From: Propionibacteriaceae bacterium
GTDB lineage: Bacteria > Actinomycetota > Actinomycetes > Propionibacteriales > Propionibacteriaceae
Assembly (NCBI GenBank): GCA_003158895.1
Contig: PMLO01000271.1
Span: forward strand, 10,168 to 17,093
Reading direction: 5' to 3'
DNA: 6,926 nt
Within the stretch, counting starts at the first letter, position 1. The number at the start of each line of letters is the position of its first letter. Under the pieces are notes generated by a model. The model searched no databases and was not told the origin of the DNA. It worked only from the letters and a program-made list of their open reading frames with translations. Shown one piece after another: positions 1-4,679 of this stretch. The position numbers were made by a program, and so were the translations under genes.

Positions 1-1166
1 TTGACCTTGGTCGCCTCGCTGCTCGGGGTGTCCTTCTTCGCCGCCGCCTCGGCGGGCGTCACCTTCGACCAGTCGCTGATGCGGCGCATCCCGTCGGTGA
101 CGAGCCAGATGTCGCCGGACTTGACGTCGTTGAGGATGACGTTGCCCCCATTGACCCTGATCGTGAGACTCGCTGAGCTCGACAGGCTTGGGATGTCGGA
201 CAGCACGGGTGACTTCCCGGGACAGCTCGTGACGACCTTGGACCCGACCACGCCGTACACACAGCCGTTCGCCGAGACCGGCGCCACGACCGCGCCCTCC
301 TGCATCGCGCCGGACAGCGAGATGAGCGCCTTGCGGGTGACGCCGACGATGCCGGTGGGGGTTGCGACGACGGCGCCGAGGCTGCCGCCCCCGATCGAGA
401 GGGCCGGGACGGGCTGGGCCAGCTGGGCACGCGATCCGATCGGCATATCCATGGGCTTGTCGGCGCCCTCGAACCAGATCAGCTGCTTGGTACGGTCGAG
501 CACGACGGCCTTCTCGCCCACCGCGCTGAGCTGGACGTTCGCGACGCTGGCGTCGAGCTGCATCGGTACGGCCGAGATGGTCTTGACCCCGTTGACGTAC
601 CTCACGATCTGCGAGTTGACGAGGGACAACCCGATGAGCTCGCCACTCGTGGTGACGGTCACCAGGGCGTTCTCGCCGAGGTCGAGCAGCGCCTTCTCCT
701 TGTTGAAGTCGCGCTGCAGCATCGCCGCGGCGTCATCGAACCAGACCGACCCGTTGAGCCGGCTGATCACGGCGATCTTTCCGCCGTTGAGCACGAGGTC
801 GCCGCTGGACGGGAGGCTGACAGCGGACCCGAGCTCGCCGGTCGCCGGGTCGAACGACTGGATCTGGTTGGACGACTCGCCCTTGATGACGACCGTGCGA
901 CCCTCTTGCAGGAGGCTGAAGGACTGGTCCGCGATGCTGACGGCGCTGGAGAGGTCCTTGATCTGGGTGTTCACCGTGCCGAGCAGGCCGGCGGACTGGT
1001 TGACCCCGAAGATGCTGCCGTCCTGGAGACGGACGTCGGCGACGCGAAGGCCGGGTGCGAGGAAGGCGGAGACGACGAGGCCGACGCCGAGCACCATGAC
1101 GATGAATCCCGTCCAGTGCCGCCTCAGGACCGCAGGCACGCGTCTACGAACGCTACGCACCGCCAC
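1..1166 (-). CDS. Membrane-anchored protein with propeller-like extracytoplasmic region, N-terminal part (probable FN3/Ig-like repeat protein)
   Basis: The first 388 codons are visible; the gene runs off the left edge. The GTG start at 1166 is preceded by a purine-rich GGGAGGGAG Shine-Dalgarno about 7 bases away, and an in-frame TGA lies ten codons upstream, so no earlier start is possible. Residues 1-18 are strongly basic (RRR, RR). Residues 19-37 form one hydrophobic helix, giving an N-in, C-out signal anchor. Residues 40-360 are rich in short beta-strand patterns with repeated D/TGE-type turns and strand-turn-Trp motifs (for example SGDIW at 350-354), as in PQQ- or WD-like propellers. Two cysteines (302 and 315) could form a disulphide outside the cell. 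An Ala/Lys/Ser/Thr-rich linker begins near residue 367. In actinomycetes this N-terminus and FHA neighbour are typical of very large fibronectin-III/Ig-repeat proteins. That C-terminal part is outside the window, so the FN3 call is inferred. No ligand or enzymatic role is evident. Confidence 0.8.
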   Translation of the reverse strand, partial: MAVRSVRRRVPAVLRRHWTGFIVMVLGVGLVVSAFLAPGLRVADVRLQDGSIFGVNQSAGLLGTVNTQIKDLSSAVSIADQSFSLLQEGRTVVIKGESSNQIQSFDPATGELGSAVSLPSSGDLVLNGGKIAVISRLNGSVWFDDAAAMLQRDFNKEKALLDLGENALVTVTTSGELIGLSLVNSQIVRYVNGVKTISAVPMQLDASVANVQLSAVGEKAVVLDRTKQLIWFEGADKPMDMPIGSRAQLAQPVPALSIGGGSLGAVVATPTGIVGVTRKALISLSGAMQEGAVVAPVSANGCVYGVVGSKVVTSCPGKSPVLSDIPSLSSSASLTIRVNGGNVILNDVKSGDIWLVTDGMRRISDWSKVTPAEAAAKKDTPSSEATKV

Positions 1167-1260
1167 TCGCGTTCTCCCTCCCCCGGACGCGTCTCAACCC
1201 GTCGCCACAGTGTCGCAGGCACAAAGAATCGGGGCCAACCGTCCTCATCAAACGACCTGC

Positions 1261-3300
1261 CTACGCGGGCGTGCCCACCGTGATCACGCCGCCATCGCCC
1301 AGATCGAGGATCGTTCCCGGCTCGACCGTCACCGGCGTACCGGGCATCATCCGCACGGGCGCCTGGCCAGGCCGTACGAGCATCGTGCCGTTGGTCGAGT
1401 GCAGGTCCGTCGCGACAATGTCCCAGTCCTTCACCGACACCTTGAGGTGCGTACGGCTGATGTCGCTGTTCGGGCTCGGTACCGGGAGCAGGATCGGGTT
1501 GCCGTCGCCGGCCTGGGCGGACGGCGCTCGGCCGATGAGCACGGTGTCGGTGACTTCGACGCGGGCGCCACCGGCCGTGATCAGCTGCGCGAGGACCGGC
1601 TTGTGCACGAGGCGCGGGTTGGCGTTGTCAACCGGCTGCCCACACATCCGGCACCTCGGCGAACCGGGCGGGTTCGGGTGTCCGAACGAGCACACCACGG
1701 CCAGCACGAGGTTGTCGGCGCCCTGCCGCGGCGCGGTCGGCTTGTGCGTCATGGCGATCCCGGTCGAGAAGACGGTGCCGTCGGAATCAGCACTGTCCGC
1801 CGAGGTGGGCAGGCCCGGCTCCGACGGTGCTCCAGGCCCCTGAGGCGGTGGCGCCGTGGGCGCGTACGCGGCAGGAGGCGGTACGGGAGAGGCTGCCGGA
1901 GCGCCGTTCGGCGCGAGCTGGCCGCCGTACTGGGGGCTCGGGGGGTAGATCGGCTGCTGCGCGGCGCCGTACTGGCCTTGCACCGGCTGGCCGGGGAACG
2001 GCTGTCCAGGGTACGGCTGGCCGGGGTACGCCTGACCGGGGAACGGCTGACCCGTTACGGCAGGAGCCTGTACGGGCTGGGCGAACGTGGCGCCCTGGAG
2101 GCCCGGCGCAGCGAACGGCATGCCGGTCGGTGCCTGCCCCTGTGGCGGTCCGTACTGGCCGGGCTGAGGCTGTCCGTACGGGTCCTGCTGAGGCTGATTC
2201 CAGCCCGGCGGGAGGCCCTGCGGCACCTGCGCCGTGCCGACTGGGCTCGGTACGGGCGAGGCGAGGAAACCGGCGTGGTTCTGTGCGGCGTCCGCGCCCG
2301 GGAATCCCGGGAAGTCCTCGGCCGGCTGCGCCTCGGGGGCTGCAACCTCCAGGGCGACCGGGACAGCGGGCGCTTCGGCCGGCTCGCGGTCGAGGTCGAG
2401 CCCGGACTGCTGAGCGTCCGGTATGCCGTCACCGTCCTCGTCGACGAACAGGTCGACCGGGACCAGCGCCTCGGCGCTCCGTACACCCCAGGCGTCAGCC
2501 TGCGGCTGCTCGGAATGTGCGGGCCAGGACGGCTCGTACGGGGCTTCCGAGTCGTCCAAATTCTCATCTACGGGCGCCTCAGCGGGCTCCTCGGGGCCGT
2601 TGTCGTGGGTCTCGATCGGCAGCGACGGCTCCGCGTTGAAGGCTGAGGGGACGTCATCCACGGGCGAGAGTTCTCCGGACGCAGCCTCAACGGCTGGTTC
2701 GTCGGCGCCCGCCTCGGCCTCGGCGACCGGCTCCTCGGCGACCGGCTCCTCGACAGCAGGCTCCTCGGCGGCAGGCTCCACCGGTACGACGAGGGCGGCA
2801 GGCTCCTCGGCGGCCGCGACCGTCGGGAGCACGAGCTGCACCTTCTGCGTGGAGTCGATGGTGACCGAGGAGGCGAGTACGACGCCGACGGCCAGAGGGA
2901 GTGCCAGTACGGGTTCGTCGCCGAGCTCGTCCATCTCGACGCGCACCTGACGTACAGACTGAAGGCCCACCTCGTTCCAGGTGTGGAAGCCCTCGCCCTC
3001 GGCGACGACGTCACCGGTCTCCGCGTCGAGCACGCGCAGCCCTCCACGGATCAGGGAGTGCATACCGTCCTCGGCCCAGAAGAAGGCGGCGAAATGCGGC
3101 ATGAGGTCGAGGCGGAAGGCGCTGAACTTCTCGGCGAGGTCTGCGACGTCCGCGGCGGACACCACGTCCTGCCACAGGTCGTTCAGCAGGCCGGACATGT
3201 GCGCCGGCGCCGGCGCCATAATGACGACAGATGTCGGGCCTGCGAGGACCACCCACCGGCCGGGGACGTACGTTGCCCGCCACTTGCTCACGGTCTCCAT
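1261..3300 (-). CDS. FHA-domain protein with zinc ribbon and long disordered middle
   Basis: Predicted cytoplasmic phosphothreonine-binding adaptor of 679 residues. I chose ATG 3300 because GGAGG lies 8 bases upstream. A GTG at 3360 would add 20 residues but has no comparable ribosome site and falls inside an inverted repeat. In order: residues 1-160 are a compact Trp/Phe-containing domain (WRATYVPGRW at 7-16) that I cannot assign; 163-270 are Ala/Glu/Pro-rich and acidic with EEPVA repeats; 287-295 carry a DxDxDGxxD calcium-loop-like motif; 350-500 are Pro/Gln/Gly-rich with PGQPF/Y repeats; C537, H541, C550 and C553 form a probable zinc ribbon; about 575-675 is the FHA domain. The FHA signature is intact: Gly-Arg at 590-591, SRTH at 615-618 and STNGT at 635-639, so phosphopeptide binding is expected. 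No membrane helix is seen. It lies 94 bases upstream of the membrane-anchored gene, probably co-transcribed. FHA identity is secure; the partner and the N-terminal domain are unknown. Confidence 0.95.
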   Translation of the reverse strand: METVSKWRATYVPGRWVVLAGPTSVVIMAPAPAHMSGLLNDLWQDVVSAADVADLAEKFSAFRLDLMPHFAAFFWAEDGMHSLIRGGLRVLDAETGDVVAEGEGFHTWNEVGLQSVRQVRVEMDELGDEPVLALPLAVGVVLASSVTIDSTQKVQLVLPTVAAAEEPAALVVPVEPAAEEPAVEEPVAEEPVAEAEAGADEPAVEAASGELSPVDDVPSAFNAEPSLPIETHDNGPEEPAEAPVDENLDDSEAPYEPSWPAHSEQPQADAWGVRSAEALVPVDLFVDEDGDGIPDAQQSGLDLDREPAEAPAVPVALEVAAPEAQPAEDFPGFPGADAAQNHAGFLASPVPSPVGTAQVPQGLPPGWNQPQQDPYGQPQPGQYGPPQGQAPTGMPFAAPGLQGATFAQPVQAPAVTGQPFPGQAYPGQPYPGQPFPGQPVQGQYGAAQQPIYPPSPQYGGQLAPNGAPAASPVPPPAAYAPTAPPPQGPGAPSEPGLPTSADSADSDGTVFSTGIAMTHKPTAPRQGADNLVLAVVCSFGHPNPPGSPRCRMCGQPVDNANPRLVHKPVLAQLITAGGARVEVTDTVLIGRAPSAQAGDGNPILLPVPSPNSDISRTHLKVSVKDWDIVATDLHSTNGTMLVRPGQAPVRMMPGTPVTVEPGTILDLGDGGVITVGTPA
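1985..2052 (-). repeat. In-frame 15-bp repeats encoding PGQPF/Y pentapeptides
   Basis: Four imperfect 15-bp units (1985-1999, 2000-2014, 2015-2029, 2030-2044) and a partial fifth unit lie within the FHA gene. They encode the Pro-Gly-Gln-Pro-aromatic pentapeptide repeat of the disordered middle region. The period keeps the frame, so copy number can change without disrupting the gene. Confidence 0.85.
2729..2779 (-). repeat. In-frame 15-bp repeats encoding the acidic EEPVA segment
   Basis: Three 15-bp units (2729-2743, 2744-2758, 2759-2773) and a partial fourth unit share the core GGCTCCTCG on the plus strand. They encode Glu-Glu-Pro pentapeptides in the acidic linker of the FHA protein, which separates the N-terminal domain from the rest. 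Confidence 0.8.
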
Positions 3301-3308
3301 GCGAGGTG

Positions 3309-3313
3309 CCTCC
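3309..3313 (-). promoter_or_regulatory. Ribosome binding site of the FHA gene
   Basis: GGAGG on the minus strand lies 8 bases before ATG 3300. This decides the start in favour of ATG 3300 over the upstream in-frame GTG 3360. Confidence 0.75.
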
Positions 3314-3348
3314 GCTCTCAGGCCTAGCCAGATCCCCCGGCGGTCGTC

Positions 3349-3387
3349 GGCCTGCCTCACATTGTGACGTGTGAGGTGCGTGAGGCC
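3349..3387. promoter_or_regulatory. Inverted repeats between the DUF2231-like and FHA genes
   Basis: CCTCACA (3355-3361) and TGTGAGG (3370-3376) are a perfect 7-bp inverted repeat with an 8-base spacer. An outer GGCCT/AGGCC pair (3349-3353 with 3383-3387) can enclose it. Alternatively GCCTCAC (3354-3360) can pair with GTGAGGC (3380-3386). It lies right after the DUF2231-like stop and upstream of the FHA ribosome site, so it could be a weak terminator or attenuator or a regulator site. There is no T tract. Confidence 0.35.
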
Positions 3388-3867
3388 CTATTTGTTCACC
3401 AGATTGGTCCAAACTGCGGCAGCCCCAGAGTCTCCGATGAGGTAGACGACGACGAGCACCACGATGCACGCGATCGCCATGAGGATGGAGGCGATCAGCG
3501 GAATTCTTCCCTGCCGTAACCAGGGCTGCTTCGCCTCCACCCAGGGCTTGACGAGCTCGCTGGACGTCAGCCACCAGCCGATGGTCGCGACCGCGAAGAC
3601 GCCGGCGACCCAGGGGCCCTTCTGGCCGAGCTCGACGTGGTTGGCCACCAGCTGGCTGCCCTGTTTCAGCTGCAGGAGCAGCTGGTTGCCCGTGATCTCG
3701 GCCGCGATCGCCGCGATCGCACCCCCGACGGCGCCGAGCGGGAGGAGCCAGTCGAGCCGGTTCCGCAGCCCTCGCCAGAACAGGCTCACGAGGATGGCCA
3801 GCGGGACGAGGACGAGCAGCATCACTGCCGCGTGGACGACGAGTGGATGCAGGGGAGGCGTTGTCAT
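3388..3867 (-). CDS. DUF2231-like four-helix membrane protein
   Basis: A small integral membrane protein of 159 residues, of unknown function. It opens with the family's typical HPLVVHAAVMLL motif at residues 7-18. Four hydrophobic helices lie at about 9-31, 39-56, 85-103 and 122-145. A further conserved-looking His (VANHVELG, H77) lies between helices 2 and 3, and a GDSGAAAVW segment follows helix 4. His in the first helix and after the second could suggest metal or haem binding, but this is inference. The start is uncertain: ATG 3876 would add three residues (MCP), but the only purine stretch (GAAAG) ends one base before it, whereas it is about 10 bases before ATG 3867. Neither site is strong. 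The gene is divergent from the DUF2568-like gene and lies 87 bases upstream of the FHA gene on the same strand, separated from it by an inverted repeat. Confidence 0.85.
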   Translation of the reverse strand: MTTPPLHPLVVHAAVMLLVLVPLAILVSLFWRGLRNRLDWLLPLGAVGGAIAAIAAEITGNQLLLQLKQGSQLVANHVELGQKGPWVAGVFAVATIGWWLTSSELVKPWVEAKQPWLRQGRIPLIASILMAIACIVVLVVVYLIGDSGAAAVWTNLVNK

Positions 3868-3927
3868 GGGGCACATGCTTTCGGGTTATTGAAGATTGAA
3901 GCAATATGAGGAGGCTGTGAGTTCCCT

Positions 3928-3954
3928 TTGTCATGGTTAACGTATCGATACCGT
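3928..3954 (+). promoter_or_regulatory. Possible promoter for the DUF2568-like gene
   Basis: TTGTCA (3928-3933) matches the -35 consensus at five of six bases. TACCGT (3949-3954) fits a TAnnnT -10 element after a 15-base spacer. Transcription would begin near 3961, just before ATG 3964. The spacer is short, and this reading conflicts with a TTG 3928 start, so it is only a candidate. Confidence 0.25.
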
Positions 3955-4332
3955 TTTGGTTCAATGGGGTGGATGAGGCAAAACGCTCCGGCTGTGGGGC
4001 CATGGGACGTACTCGTGTTCGTCTGCGAGCTGGCGATGCTGGCCGGCCTCGCCGTGGCGGGCTTCCGGCTCATCCCCCCTGGACCCATGGCGTACGCACT
4101 CATGGTCGCCCTGCCCATCGCGGTGGCGGTGATCTGGGGGCTGCTCCTGGCGCCCCGGTCGACGAAGGGCCTCAAAGGCCGCGCGGCCACCATCGGGAAG
4201 TGCATCGTCTTCGTCGTCGCCGGCCTCCTGCTCGCCGTCATCGGCCTGTGGCCCTGGGGCCTCGCACTGGTCGTCGTCGCGGTCCTCGCGCTCCTGATGG
4301 CCGACCGCGAAGCGGCCGGACGGCGCCGGTGA
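3928..4332 (+). CDS. DUF2568-like (YrdB-type) small membrane protein
   Basis: A predicted four-helix membrane protein of 134 residues if TTG 3928 is the start. Helices lie at about 26-45, 55-74, 91-108 and 109-125, with a charged tail (DREAAGRRR). The Trp-Gly-Leu-Leu-Leu-Ala-Pro-Arg-Ser stretch at 70-78, after helix 2, matches the family's usual loop motif. No catalytic residues are evident and the function is unknown. The start is ambiguous. TTG 3928 has a perfect AGGAGG at 3909-3914, but 13 bases away. ATG 3964 (residue 13) and ATG 3973 (residue 16) give an N-terminus closer to the usual family length. A TTGTCA / TACCGT promoter-like pair at 3928-3933 and 3949-3954 would start a nearly leaderless mRNA just before ATG 3964. 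An in-frame TGA at 3907 excludes starts further upstream. It is the only plus-strand gene here and converges on ppdK. Confidence 0.8.
   Translation: MSWLTYRYRFGSMGWMRQNAPAVGPWDVLVFVCELAMLAGLAVAGFRLIPPGPMAYALMVALPIAVAVIWGLLLAPRSTKGLKGRAATIGKCIVFVVAGLLLAVIGLWPWGLALVVVAVLALLMADREAAGRRR
3939..3955. promoter_or_regulatory. Palindrome in divergent promoter region, candidate operator
   Basis: GTATCGATAC at 3942-3951 is a perfect 10-bp palindrome with a central CG, flanked by AAC and CGTT that extend the symmetry with a one-base offset. This resembles LacI-family operators in general form. It sits between two divergent genes in the least GC-rich part of the window. If it is an operator, the DUF2568-like gene probably starts at ATG 3964 or 3973 rather than TTG 3928. 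The regulator is unknown. Confidence 0.35.
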
Positions 4333-4471
4333 CGGCACCGATCTCCCAGCGACCGGACCCCGTCGTCGACGCTGACGCTCTTCGAGCCGCTCTGTGGTCG
4401 TTGTGACCCCAGTACCAGTGGCCGCGACTCGCTCAAGCCGGTTCGTCCCCGGACGACCGCGCCCGATGGCT

Positions 4472-4525
4472 GAGCTTCCCAAGCCATAGTGCTGGTCCCC
4501 AAGGCGCCGACGGCTTGGGAAGCTC
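4472..4525. repeat. 14-bp perfect inverted repeat involving the tandem unit
   Basis: GAGCTTCCCAAGCC (4472-4485) is the exact reverse complement of the first 14 bases of tandem unit 1 (4512-4525), with 26 bases between. It is equally complementary to unit 2 (4531-4544), so two mutually exclusive stem-loops are possible. It could end plus-strand transcription 140 bases after the DUF2568-like stop, but there is no T tract. A REP-like dispersed element is the alternative. Confidence 0.8.
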
Positions 4526-4558
4526 TACCTGGCTTGGGAAGCTCTACCTGGCTTGGGA
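4512..4558. repeat. 19-bp tandem repeat, 2.5 copies
   Basis: GGCTTGGGAAGCTCTACCT occurs twice, identically and back to back (4512-4530 and 4531-4549), followed by the first nine bases of a third copy (4550-4558). The exact identity of the copies in non-coding DNA suggests a recent duplication or a maintained element. Confidence 0.9.
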
Positions 4559-4632
4559 GGGGCTCGCACCTCCGACCGATGTCATCCCGGCACCCGCCAC
4601 CCACTCGCGAGTCACTTCCGGGTCACAACGCA

Positions 4633-4664
4633 CAGCGGCCCGGACCGTGGGGTCCGGGCCGCTG
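4633..4664 (-). terminator. GC-rich hairpin, probable ppdK terminator
   Basis: A perfect 14-bp stem (4633-4646 pairing with 4651-4664) closes a 4-base loop, 15 bases beyond the ppdK stop codon. On the minus strand it is followed by a G/T-rich run (TGTGCGTTGTG) rather than a clean U tract, as is common for actinobacterial terminators. Because the stem is symmetric it could also act on plus-strand transcription from the convergent DUF2568-like gene. Confidence 0.8.
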
Positions 4665-4679
4665 GGTGGTGAATCAGAA

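Larger units (their letters stand above)
4333..4679. other. Convergent intergenic region with repeats, no gene seen
   Basis: These 347 bases lie between the stops of the DUF2568-like gene and ppdK. They hold a short hairpin overlapping the DUF2568-like stop (CGGTG/CACCG, 4327-4340), a small 6-bp dyad at 4443-4456 (TCGTCC/GGACGA), the 19-bp tandem repeats with an inverted arm (4472-4558), a GGAGG/CCTCC hairpin (4556-4573) and the ppdK terminator. I found no convincing coding frame and no complete tRNA fold. Confidence 0.6.

Noticed and set aside
1167..1260. Terminator or promoter between the FHA gene and the membrane-anchored gene
   Set aside because: No stable stem with a T tract and no convincing -35/-10 pair were found; simple co-transcription is the better reading.
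1..2646. Open plus-strand frame of about 880 codons
   Set aside because: It is antisense to two genes with clear protein features (FHA motifs, signal anchor) and is Arg/Leu/Pro-rich with no recognisable domain. It also crosses the intergenic gap, as expected for a shadow frame in high-GC DNA.
3357..3367. CRP/GlxR-type site (TCACA-T-TGTGA)
   Set aside because: The half-sites are in the wrong order and spacing for TGTGA-N6-TCACA.
3011..4003. Minus-strand frame of 330 codons
   Set aside because: It overlaps the FHA and DUF2231-like genes in another frame and has an Arg/Pro/Ala-rich composition without motifs.
4472..4558. CRISPR array
   Set aside because: The repeats abut directly with no spacers and there are fewer than three full units.
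4472..4640. Possible tRNA gene, given GGTAGAGC and TTCCCAA strings on the minus strand
   Set aside because: No acceptor stem, T-arm or properly spaced arms could be found, and the strings repeat every 19 bases, which a tRNA could not do.
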